Source: Desulfovermiculus sp041686195 (GTDB taxonomy: Bacteria; Desulfobacterota; Desulfovibrionia; Desulfovibrionales; Desulfothermaceae). From it: a DNA stretch of 23,060 bases. The position numbers were made by a program, and so were the translations under genes. Below, one piece after another: positions 1-6,535 of the stretch. Positions within the stretch are counted from its first letter, which is position 1. Each line of letters starts with the position of its first letter. A model generated the notes under the pieces. It searched no databases and was not told the DNA's origin. It was given only the letters and a program-made list of their open reading frames with translations. The stretch covers positions 1 through 23,060 of the forward strand of contig JAWLEI010000046.1 in the NCBI GenBank assembly GCA_041686195.1. Reading direction: 5' to 3'.

Positions 1-1124
1 TTAGGCACTTCCGGGTCCGGCGAAAACGAGGGCTCGACCTGGTTGTTGATAATCGCCTTGGCCCCTTCCCGCAGTTTATGCCCTCCCGCGGTAACCACCA
101 GATCGTTTTCTTCGACTCCTTGGGTGACAGCCACTTGATCTCCCCGGTTTAAGCCTGTGTGCACGAAGCGCCTGGAAGCCTGGTACAGGTCCTCTCCCTG
201 TGCAGAGTCCTCCATTTGGGTCAGGACAAAGACCACATCTCCGTAAGGATTGGAGCTGATGGCTGTCTGAGGCAGGGTAATCACCTCCTGGGGCTGGCCG
301 AACTGGACCTTGACCTGACCGTACATGCCCGGACGCAATTCTTCATCTGCATTGGGCAGGGTGGCCTGAATTTTGATATTGCGTGAAGTGGAGCTTATCT
401 TGGAGTCAAAGGCCGTGATCTGGCCTTTAAAGGTCCGATCCGGCCAGGTATCCACGCTCAACTCTATGTGCTGCCCCAAGCTTACCTGGTGCAGATTCTC
501 CTGGGGCAAAGAGAAATTGACGTAGATGGGTTGCATGGCCTGTAGGCTGACAATGGGAACCCCTGGCTGCATATACTGTCCCTTCTCTACCTTCCTGAGG
601 CCCAGGACACCGGCAAACGGGGCCCTGATCTGCTTTTTATCGATAAGGGCCTTTTGTTTGCGGACCTCGGCCTGAGCCTGTTTGAACTTGGCCTCAGCCT
701 CATCCAGGTCAGACTGGGGGGCCATATTGCGTTGAATCAGGTTCTGCTGGCGTCTATACTGGGCCCGGGCCAGATCCTCTGCCGCCTTCAAGCTCTGGAG
801 CTGGGCACGGTCGGTGCTCATGTCCAGTTCCAGGAGGAGATCGCCTTGCTTAACCGTTTGCCCGGATTGAAAATAAATGGCAGTGATCAAGCCGGGCACC
901 TCCCCGGTGACCTCCACTCCCTGCACTGCCTGGAGGCTGGCCACAGCCTGAAACTCCGGCATCCAGGACTGCTTGGAAGCCGGCTTGGCGCTGACTGCAA
1001 TAGGTGGAGATTCCATGCTGGACATGGCCTCCTGGATCTTGGAATCCACAAAGACCCTCCAGCCAAAGACCCCGCCAAAGACAATACCGAGCAGACAAAG
1101 GGTAAGGATGATGCGTTTGATCAT
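1..1124 (-). CDS. RND-type efflux periplasmic adaptor (membrane fusion protein), C-terminal end cut by the window
   Basis: Periplasmic adaptor that would bridge an inner-membrane RND pump to the TolC-like channel encoded just upstream. Reading from the ATG at 1124 gives 374 intact codons and the frame is still open at the window edge; the TAA visible at bases 3-1 is out of frame. Residues 3-21 form a hydrophobic anchor without a lipobox. Two half-lipoyl motifs lie at about 66-100 and 165-200, flanking a coiled helical hairpin at about 103-163; the beta-barrel and membrane-proximal domains follow. This is the AcrA/MexA/HlyD layout and nearly full family length, so only a few C-terminal residues should be missing. 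The start lies 4 bp after the TolC stop, so the two genes are co-transcribed. The pump gene is presumably outside the window. Substrate cannot be told. Confidence 0.9.
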   Translation of the reverse strand, partial: MIKRIILTLCLLGIVFGGVFGWRVFVDSKIQEAMSSMESPPIAVSAKPASKQSWMPEFQAVASLQAVQGVEVTGEVPGLITAIYFQSGQTVKQGDLLLELDMSTDRAQLQSLKAAEDLARAQYRRQQNLIQRNMAPQSDLDEAEAKFKQAQAEVRKQKALIDKKQIRAPFAGVLGLRKVEKGQYMQPGVPIVSLQAMQPIYVNFSLPQENLHQVSLGQHIELSVDTWPDRTFKGQITAFDSKISSTSRNIKIQATLPNADEELRPGMYGQVKVQFGQPQEVITLPQTAISSNPYGDVVFVLTQMEDSAQGEDLYQASRRFVHTGLNRGDQVAVTQGVEENDLVVTAGGHKLREGAKAIINNQVEPSFSPDPEVP

Positions 1125-1128
1125 AAAG

Positions 1129-2583
1129 TTATTCTTCAGGGGGGTAGAATTTTGAATGGGCTAAAAATTTCTGCACCCGGTCTTGGACAAAGGTGCCTGT
1201 GGCCAGATTCAGGCGCAGCTGATCGAGCTGATAGGTGTAATAGGCCCTGGCCAGGCGCAGCTCGGCTTCATTGAGTGCAGTCTGAGCGTCGACTACATCC
1301 ACGGAAGACACCAGGCCCTCCTCGAATTGGGCCAGAATCTGCTCATAGTTGGCCTGGGCCGACTGGACCTGGTCCCGGAGGCTGGCTAATACCTTTTCCT
1401 GGGTCTTGATGTCCAGATATACCGACCGGACCTGGACCTGCACGTCCTGTTTCAGTCTGGCGTATTCAGCCCTGAGTTGTCTGTTCTCGGATCTGGCGGT
1501 ATTGACCCGGGCCGTATCCCTCCAGCCGGTGAAAAGATCATAGGTGGCGGTCAAGGCCACATGCCAATCATCATCTTCACCATAAAACAGGTCTTTTTCA
1601 TCTGTTACCGTATATCCGCTTTCCACTGCCAGCTTGGGCCAGGCCCGGTTGGCCTGTTCGCTGTGTACAGTGCTCTTGGCTGCCTGCAGGCGTTTTTCCA
1701 GCTCAGCCAGATCCCGCCGGTTGGAAGTGGCTTTGGCGTACAGCTTTGGCATGGGCTGTTCGGAAAAGGTCAGGTCTTTGGGGGCGGCAATTTCCTGCGG
1801 CATTTTCTGCATCCCCAGCTCGAGGCTCAAGTTTTCCATAGCCACATCCCGCTGGTTTCTGGCCCGTTCCAGCTGTTCCTGGGCATTGGCCACCTGCACC
1901 TGGGCCCGCAGAACATCAGTCTGATTGACCAGTCCTACTTCAAAGCGGCTTTTTGCCAATTCCAGCTGGCGCTCGGTTCGGGTAATCTGCTCCTTGGCTA
2001 CGGAGATAGACCGCTCAGCCAGCAGGACCTCATAATACTGCGCGGCCACCCGGAACAGAATATCCTGAACCGTCCGGAAATGACGGCTTTTTTCACTCCC
2101 AAACCTCTGCTGGGCCGCATGCCGCCCGTGCCACAGTTTGCCCCCCTGATACAGGTGCTGGGAAGCACCCAGGGTGGCTGTAGAATATTCCCGTGGCCCG
2201 GCTGTTCTTATTTCGCGCTCTTTCTGCCGTCTGGATTCAGCCCTGAGATTCACCTGGGGCAGAAGAGGGGAAGTGGCCTCCCGGAGTCCTTCCCGGGCCT
2301 GGTCAATACCCTGGGCCGAAGCCTTGATGTCTTCATTGTGTTTCAAGGCCAGGGCATAGGCCTGGTCCAGAGTCAGCGAGTCCAAGGGTTCCTGGGCAGA
2401 GGATGGTACAGCCTGCCAGGTCCACAGGAGCACGCCTATAGTCAGGAATGAGGGCAAAAAGTTTTTGACTTTTTGCACCTTACAAGCTGCGCGGGAAACA
2501 AATTCGCGTTGGTTTCGAGCGCGTGTTCCCCACAGGCCCCGTTCGGTCAGGGCACCTTGATTCCTGCGGCTGCGAAAGGTCAT
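1129..2583 (-). CDS. TolC family outer-membrane efflux channel
   Basis: Outer-membrane factor forming the exit duct of a tripartite efflux pump. The 484-residue product has two repeated alpha-helical OEP domains (about 70-270 and 280-470) with the long Gln/Ala/Glu-rich helices typical of TolC. The ATG at 2583 is preceded by a strong AGGAGG, so I take it as the start, but this leaves an unusual positively charged 40-residue extension before the signal-peptide-like segment (residues 41-64, ending near Ser-Ser-Ala). That extension carries an inverted repeat at 2454-2476 and may come from a short repeat insertion. A GTG at residue 36 is an alternative start but lacks a good ribosome site. The gene follows tetR by 74 bp and precedes the adaptor by 4 bp. 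Confidence 0.92.
   Translation of the reverse strand: MTFRSRRNQGALTERGLWGTRARNQREFVSRAACKVQKVKNFLPSFLTIGVLLWTWQAVPSSAQEPLDSLTLDQAYALALKHNEDIKASAQGIDQAREGLREATSPLLPQVNLRAESRRQKEREIRTAGPREYSTATLGASQHLYQGGKLWHGRHAAQQRFGSEKSRHFRTVQDILFRVAAQYYEVLLAERSISVAKEQITRTERQLELAKSRFEVGLVNQTDVLRAQVQVANAQEQLERARNQRDVAMENLSLELGMQKMPQEIAAPKDLTFSEQPMPKLYAKATSNRRDLAELEKRLQAAKSTVHSEQANRAWPKLAVESGYTVTDEKDLFYGEDDDWHVALTATYDLFTGWRDTARVNTARSENRQLRAEYARLKQDVQVQVRSVYLDIKTQEKVLASLRDQVQSAQANYEQILAQFEEGLVSSVDVVDAQTALNEAELRLARAYYTYQLDQLRLNLATGTFVQDRVQKFLAHSKFYPPEE
2454..2476. repeat. Inverted repeat inside the signal-peptide region of the TolC-like gene
   Basis: Nine-base arms (gcaaaaagt / actttttgc) flank a 5-base loop. 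The 14 bases gcaaaaagtttttg recur exactly at 15290-15303 inside another palindrome, suggesting a related short dispersed repeat. It lies within the coding region, just before the hydrophobic core of the signal peptide. Confidence 0.6.
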
Positions 2584-2657
2584 ATACCCTCCTGGATACT
2601 TAAGTGAAAGTTCAAAGTATTCCAGATCACTTTGTCTCTGCCTTCACTCTTCGCTTT

Positions 2658-3251
2658 TTACTTTTCATTGTTTCCATCCAGGTCCATGATTCCGTACAAA
2701 AAAATCTCGGCCATGTCCGGGCCGAATTCCCGGCGTGGATTGTATCCGAAAAAAACCGCTCCGCGCAGGACAGACCAAATGAATTCATGGAGCAAAAAGG
2801 CCATCTTATCTGGATCTCTGGATTTAAAAAGACCTTCATTCATGCCTCGGGCAAAAATAGGGCCGAACAGGGCCATGACTTTGGCCGCTTCCTGTTTGAG
2901 CTCATCGTGGATGCCGCTGGTGATCCTGACCCCTTCCAGGATGGTGATGGCAATAAGATCCTGGGCCTGGTCGAAAAAATCGAAATACACATCCAATACA
3001 GCCAACAGGGCCAGCTTGGGGTTGGTTTCCTGGCTCAGGGCCATTTCTATGTTTTCTTGCAAATCGGACAGACCCTTGCGGATGAGACTGGCAAACAGGG
3101 ACTGTTTGTCTCCGAAACGTCGATACACAGTGCCTTTCCCCACTTCAGCCCGGCCTGCGATATTGGAGACCACAGCTCCGTGGTAGCCATGGGAGGCAAA
3201 TTCGGCCTGAGCCGCTTCCAGGATACGTTCATTAATTGGGTCTGAGTGCAT
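2658..3251 (-). CDS. TetR/AcrR family transcriptional repressor
   Basis: DNA-binding regulator, probably the local repressor of the efflux operon. The ATG at 3251 follows GGAG by 6 bases and gives 197 residues, a normal TetR length. The N-terminal helix-turn-helix spans about residues 10-55, with the family signature VGKGTVYRRFGDK around 37-49; the rest is the helical ligand-binding and dimer domain. The open frame reaches further upstream to 3368, but that would overlap the promoter, operator and the end of the neighbouring permease gene. A palindromic operator immediately in front points to self-repression. The ligand is unknown; aromatic or lipophilic toxic compounds are usual for this arrangement. 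Confidence 0.92.
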   Translation of the reverse strand: MHSDPINERILEAAQAEFASHGYHGAVVSNIAGRAEVGKGTVYRRFGDKQSLFASLIRKGLSDLQENIEMALSQETNPKLALLAVLDVYFDFFDQAQDLIAITILEGVRITSGIHDELKQEAAKVMALFGPIFARGMNEGLFKSRDPDKMAFLLHEFIWSVLRGAVFFGYNPRREFGPDMAEIFLYGIMDLDGNNEK

Positions 3252-3260
3252 ACTGTTCTC

Positions 3261-3280
3261 CGGACGGACTGGTCCGTCCG
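3261..3280. promoter_or_regulatory. Probable TetR operator (20-bp inverted repeat)
   Basis: Perfect 9-base arms cggacggac and gtccgtccg are separated by TG. It lies between the predicted -10 box (3286-3291, minus strand) and the start codon at 3251, over the expected transcription start. This is where an autorepressing TetR protein would bind. The protein-DNA match is inference. Confidence 0.75.
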
Positions 3281-3285
3281 ATATT

Positions 3286-3314
3286 TCTTTAGGCCACAGC
3301 CCCCGATTTGTCAA
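3286..3314 (-). promoter_or_regulatory. Sigma70-type promoter of the tetR-efflux operon
   Basis: On the minus strand, TTGACA (3314-3309) is followed after exactly 17 bases by TAAAGA (3291-3286). Transcription would begin near 3279, within the palindromic operator. The promoter occupies the short gap after the end of the EamA gene. Confidence 0.7.
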
Positions 3315-3321
3315 GAGCCGG

Positions 3322-4209
3322 CTATGCCCGGCGCAATCTGAGCGCCTGTTGGATCCCGATGCCGGCAATTATCAGGACCAGGCCGGCATAGGTGCTGGGA
3401 AGTATGATTTCTCCGACCAGAAAATGAATAAAGACCAGGGACAGGAAGGGAGAGAGGTAAATAAAAATGCTCACCTGAGCTGCGGACCGAGACAGCTTCA
3501 GGGCCGTACTCCACAGGACAAAGGTAATCCCCATCTCCAGGGAGCCTATATACAAAGCTCCCAGCATTCCCATCAGCGGGGGCAGGGAAGCCCCCTGGGT
3601 CAGAAGCATGGCCAGGCCCACAAAGACAGTTCCGAACCCAAAATTCAAGAACAGCCGGCAGGCCGGGTCCAGGTTGTCCTGGGTGTTAAAAATCCAGTAC
3701 AAGGCCCAGATGATGGTGCTGCCCAAGGCCAATCCGACTCCGATGGGATTGGAAAACTCCAGGCTGAACAGATCGCCGCGGGTGGAAATCACGTACACCC
3801 CGCTGTAGCTGACGATCAGGGCGGCCAGATCCACAAGGCGCAGTGGCTGTTTGAGCAGGGGAACCGAGAGCAGGGACAGGGTGATGGCCCAGGTATAGTT
3901 GAGTGGCTGGGCTTCCTGGGCCGGCAGGAGATCATAGGCCCAGAAGAGGACGAAGTAATAGGCAAAAGGATTTAAGAGTCCAAGGCCGACAGAAGTCAGG
4001 ACATCCCGGCCGGACACAGAGAGCAGGTTCTTGAGCCGGCCCTGAACCAGAATAACCAAGCCCAGAACCAGGACAGAGCAGGCTGAGGAAAAAAACAGGA
4101 GCTCGGCCACGGAGAGGATGCGCAGAGAGAGCTTGAAGGCCGAGGCTACAGTGGACCAGATGAGTACCGTGATCAGGGCCAGGATGGTGGCTTTGGTTTG
4201 ATTGGTCAT
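3322..4209 (-). CDS. EamA/DMT superfamily permease (10-TM drug/metabolite transporter)
   Basis: Inner-membrane transporter of the EamA (DUF6, RhaT-like) family. Starting at the ATG at 4209 gives 295 residues, the usual length, made of two repeated five-helix EamA units. The N-terminal helix with an IWSTVASAFK-like stretch and the second-half motif with Trp-Ala-Leu-Tyr-Trp are typical. The frame can be extended to a TTG at 4245, but that adds a charged, non-conserved stretch. The ribosome site before 4209 is weak. It is a single gene upstream of tetR on the same strand and divergent from the gene at 4298. Substrate is unknown; family members export amino acids, metabolites or drugs. Confidence 0.88.
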   Translation of the reverse strand: MTNQTKATILALITVLIWSTVASAFKLSLRILSVAELLFFSSACSVLVLGLVILVQGRLKNLLSVSGRDVLTSVGLGLLNPFAYYFVLFWAYDLLPAQEAQPLNYTWAITLSLLSVPLLKQPLRLVDLAALIVSYSGVYVISTRGDLFSLEFSNPIGVGLALGSTIIWALYWIFNTQDNLDPACRLFLNFGFGTVFVGLAMLLTQGASLPPLMGMLGALYIGSLEMGITFVLWSTALKLSRSAAQVSIFIYLSPFLSLVFIHFLVGEIILPSTYAGLVLIIAGIGIQQALRLRRA

Positions 4210-4297
4210 AATCCGACTGCTACCATGCCGGTCCCTTGACCGCAAACCGGAGAACGTGCTTTAGTCTCTAGCAAAAGCATCCAACCAAGGAGCCGCC

Positions 4298-5050
4298 ATG
4301 TCCGAACGAATTTCTCCCAAGCCATTGGATGAATTATCCCAGAGCGAACTCGTGCAGTGGGTGATGGAGGGCTTCCGCCGAACCCTGGTCCATTACGGCC
4401 TGTGGCTTGGTCAAGTGGATTACCAGTTGGGCACCAAGAACATGGTCGATGTGGAAGATGAAGCCGGAGACAGATCCCTGTCCATCATGCTCAAGCGCTT
4501 GTCCAAGGTCCTGGGTTTTGAACTTGAAGATGGAGTGCCCCTGGCCCTGAAGAACAAGAGCCGGGAAGAGCTGTTGTCCATACTCGATTCTGTATCAGTG
4601 AACTGGCTGGCCAACGACGGGGTCTGGTTTCAGGCTGTGGAGAACAGCTTTGGGATGAATGACGCCAAACGGTGCAACGATACCTGCTGGACTCGCTTCT
4701 CTCCCTATGAGGCCTTGCGGATAAAGAAACTGGTGGATATGCCGGAGCGACCCGGGCTGGAAGGACTGAAAACCGCGCTGCAGCTGCGCATGTATTCACG
4801 GGTCAATGTTCAGTCCATAGAAGAAGTAAACGGGTCGACCCTTATTTTTCGGATGAATGAATGCCGGGTCCAGGCAGCCAGGAAACGAAAAGGCCTGCCC
4901 GATTATCCCTGCAAATCGGCCGGACTTGTGGAATACCCTTACTTCGCCACAGCCATTGACGACCGGATTGCCACTGAATGCATCGGCTGCCCCCCGGATG
5001 AACATCCGGAAGAGTGGTGGTGCGCCTGGAAATTTACTTTGCAGACCTAG
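4298..5050 (+). CDS. Cysteine-rich cytosolic protein, DUF6125-like
   Basis: A 250-residue soluble protein without signal peptide or membrane helix. The start has AAGGAG 5 bases upstream. Its C-terminal half carries seven cysteines (126, 130, 189, 205, 228, 231, 242) with short motifs around NECRVQ, DYPCK, TECIGCPPDEHP and WWCAWKF. This pattern matches my memory of a family of uncharacterised proteins found mainly in anaerobic Desulfobacterota and Firmicutes (DUF6125, related to ATC-hydrolase-like proteins); I could not check this. The paired cysteines suggest metal or Fe-S binding, which is inference. A weak promoter (TTGACC at 4236-4241, TTTAGT at 4260-4265) may drive it. It lies 140 bp before the XRE regulator and need not be co-regulated with it. 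Confidence 0.8.
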   Translation: MSERISPKPLDELSQSELVQWVMEGFRRTLVHYGLWLGQVDYQLGTKNMVDVEDEAGDRSLSIMLKRLSKVLGFELEDGVPLALKNKSREELLSILDSVSVNWLANDGVWFQAVENSFGMNDAKRCNDTCWTRFSPYEALRIKKLVDMPERPGLEGLKTALQLRMYSRVNVQSIEEVNGSTLIFRMNECRVQAARKRKGLPDYPCKSAGLVEYPYFATAIDDRIATECIGCPPDEHPEEWWCAWKFTLQT

Positions 5051-5059
5051 TAAGCCGCC

Positions 5060-5088
5060 TTGTCAATTGCCGGCTCTGGGTGTATATA
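5060..5088 (+). promoter_or_regulatory. Likely sigma70 promoter for the XRE-cupin regulator
   Basis: TTGTCA (5060-5065) and TATATA (5083-5088) are separated by 17 bases. A second -10-like TATAAT lies at 5092-5097 without a good partner. This is the only AT-rich promoter-like stretch before the regulator's start at 5190. Confidence 0.45.
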
Positions 5089-5189
5089 AATTATAATGGC
5101 TAGTGCTCAGAGGTGGGCGCTGCCACTGGCCCTGTTATTCATTATTTGATATTTTGAACACTCGTATGAAAACAGATAAGAGGTCTGTT

Positions 5190-5780
5190 ATGAGTACAAC
5201 GGTTCGCAAAGACCTCGGGCAACTGGGCGTGGGGGAGAAAATCCGGCACATGCGATCCAACAAGGGACTTGGCCTGCAGCAGCTGGCGGAAAAGACCGGA
5301 CTTTCCAAGCCCCTTATCTCCCAGATCGAAAATGAACAGGTCTCACCCCCTATCTCCACCCTGCTCAAGATCGCCAACAGCCTGGATACGGACATCAGTT
5401 TTTTCTTTCAGGACCAGGTCCGGGAAGTCAAAACCGCTGTGGTCCGCAGCAACGAGCGGGTCATTTCTCCCAGACGTCAGGTCCAGGGCAAGGCCAAGCT
5501 CGGGTATACCTATGAGGCCCTGGCCGCCACCAAGCCTTTTAAGAGTATGGAGCCCTTTCTGGTCACCTTTGAGGTCAAGGACCCAGAAGATGTGATCAAG
5601 TTCAGTCATGATGGGGAAGAGTTTGCCTTTGTTCTGGAGGGGCAGCTGGAGTTTTCCTCTGAAGCGGAAACCATTGTCTTGAACCCTGGAGACAGCCTGT
5701 ATTTCGACTCTGATCAGCTGCATGGTTTTCGGGCTGTCGGAGACACTCCGGCCAAAGCTTTGATAACCGTCTCTCAATAA
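5190..5780 (+). CDS. XRE-family regulator with C-terminal cupin domain
   Basis: DNA-binding regulator that probably senses a small metabolite through its cupin. The start at 5190 has AGAGG 6 bases upstream; the ATG at 5166 in the same frame has none. The 196 residues contain an HTH (about 17-70, with LSKPLISQIENE as recognition region) and a cupin barrel (about 120-190) with HDGEEFAFVLEG and PGDSLYFDSDQLHGF motifs. This is the layout of PuuR/SinR-like regulators. It ends 153 bp before the 2-oxoacid oxidoreductase operon on the same strand, and such regulators often control the adjacent catabolic operon, so it is the best candidate regulator of the enzyme. The ligand could be the 2-oxoacid or its amino-acid precursor (inference). 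Confidence 0.9.
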   Translation: MSTTVRKDLGQLGVGEKIRHMRSNKGLGLQQLAEKTGLSKPLISQIENEQVSPPISTLLKIANSLDTDISFFFQDQVREVKTAVVRSNERVISPRRQVQGKAKLGYTYEALAATKPFKSMEPFLVTFEVKDPEDVIKFSHDGEEFAFVLEGQLEFSSEAETIVLNPGDSLYFDSDQLHGFRAVGDTPAKALITVSQ

Positions 5781-5781
5781 G

Positions 5782-5814
5782 TATTTCAGCTCTGCTTGAA
5801 GCAGAGCTGAAATA
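5782..5814. repeat. 16-bp-arm palindrome after the XRE-cupin gene, possible terminator
   Basis: Perfect 16-base arms (tatttcagctctgctt and its complement) surround a single central G. It begins 2 bases after the regulator's stop codon. The following bases are AT-rich (tttattgtttt), so it may terminate or attenuate transcription between the regulator and the oxidoreductase operon. The near-absent loop is more like the other palindromic repeats here than a standard terminator hairpin. Confidence 0.7.
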
Positions 5815-5933
5815 TTTATTGTTTTATGGGAATTGGAGGTGTTAATCTGGAAGCAGGGACCCAATAATCCAATAAATCCTGGTGAAGCTTTTGGTTATTT
5901 GGCTATGAACACGACGCGGCAGCGAGGCACGCC

Positions 5934-6485
5934 ATGCTGGAAATCCGTATTCACGGGCGCGGGGGGCAGGGGGCGGTCATTGCCTCCCAAATTTTGTCTT
6001 ATGCCTTTTTTTTAAAGGGCCAGTACGCCCAGTCCTTTCCCACTTTTGGGGCTGAACGACGCGGCGCCCCGGTCGCCGCCTTTGTCCGGGTCTCAAACGC
6101 CCCGATCACCTTGCGCAGCCAGGTCGTTTCTCCAGACCATGTTCTGGTTCTATCCTCCAAGCTGGCTGAGACTGTGGACGTGACCTCTGGGATCGATCCC
6201 CAGGGGATCCTGCTCATCAACAGCGACAAGCCTGCCTCCCAATATTCGGACTTGCAGGAATGCTGCCGGGTGGTCACAGTTAATGTCAGTGCTATTGCTT
6301 TGGATTTCGGTCTGGGATCCAGGACCATGCCCCTGGTCAACGCCCCTATTCTGGGGGCCTTTGCCAAGGTCAGCGGGCTCATCGACGTCGATAGTCTGCT
6401 CCAGGCCCTGCCCCATTTCATCCCCAGCAATCTGGGGGGCAACAAAAACGCACTGCAAAAAGCATACGAACAGGCTCCAGAATAA
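5934..6485 (+). CDS. 2-oxoacid:acceptor oxidoreductase, gamma subunit
   Basis: Gamma subunit of a thiamine-diphosphate, CoA-dependent 2-oxoacid oxidoreductase (POR/VOR/phenylglyoxylate dehydrogenase group). The 183-residue product has the N-terminal HGRGGQGAV motif (residues 7-15) and the family block SFPTFGAERRGAPV at about 34-47, which contribute to the CoA and inter-subunit contacts in this enzyme class. GAGG precedes the ATG by about 7 bases. It is the first gene of a four-gene operon with the fused flavoprotein/ferredoxin, alpha and beta subunits. Its stop codon lies inside the palindrome at 6482-6509. The family assignment is secure; the substrate is not readable from this subunit. Confidence 0.93.
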   Translation: MLEIRIHGRGGQGAVIASQILSYAFFLKGQYAQSFPTFGAERRGAPVAAFVRVSNAPITLRSQVVSPDHVLVLSSKLAETVDVTSGIDPQGILLINSDKPASQYSDLQECCRVVTVNVSAIALDFGLGSRTMPLVNAPILGAFAKVSGLIDVDSLLQALPHFIPSNLGGNKNALQKAYEQAPE

Positions 6486-6509
6486 AATTTTGCTTCAGCA
6501 AAATTTTAT
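6482..6509. repeat. Palindrome spanning the gamma-subunit stop codon
   Basis: Perfect 13-base arms (ataaaattttgct / agcaaaattttat) flank TC; the arm segment agcaaaatttt repeats once more at about 6513-6523, so alternative pairings are possible. The stop codon (6483-6485) is in the left arm, and the strong AAGGAGG (6524-6530) of the next gene follows. It could act as an RNA processing or stability element setting gamma apart from the other subunits (inference). Confidence 0.7.
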
Positions 6510-6535
6510 GCAAGCAAAATTTTAAGGAGGCCCGG

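Noticed and set aside
1..3. A TAA on the minus strand at the very edge, seemingly ending the adaptor gene
   Set aside because: It is out of frame with the ATG at 1124; the in-frame reading continues past the edge.
1477..2451. Long plus-strand open frame of 324 codons
   Set aside because: It is antisense to the clear TolC-family gene and its product has no domain or signal pattern.
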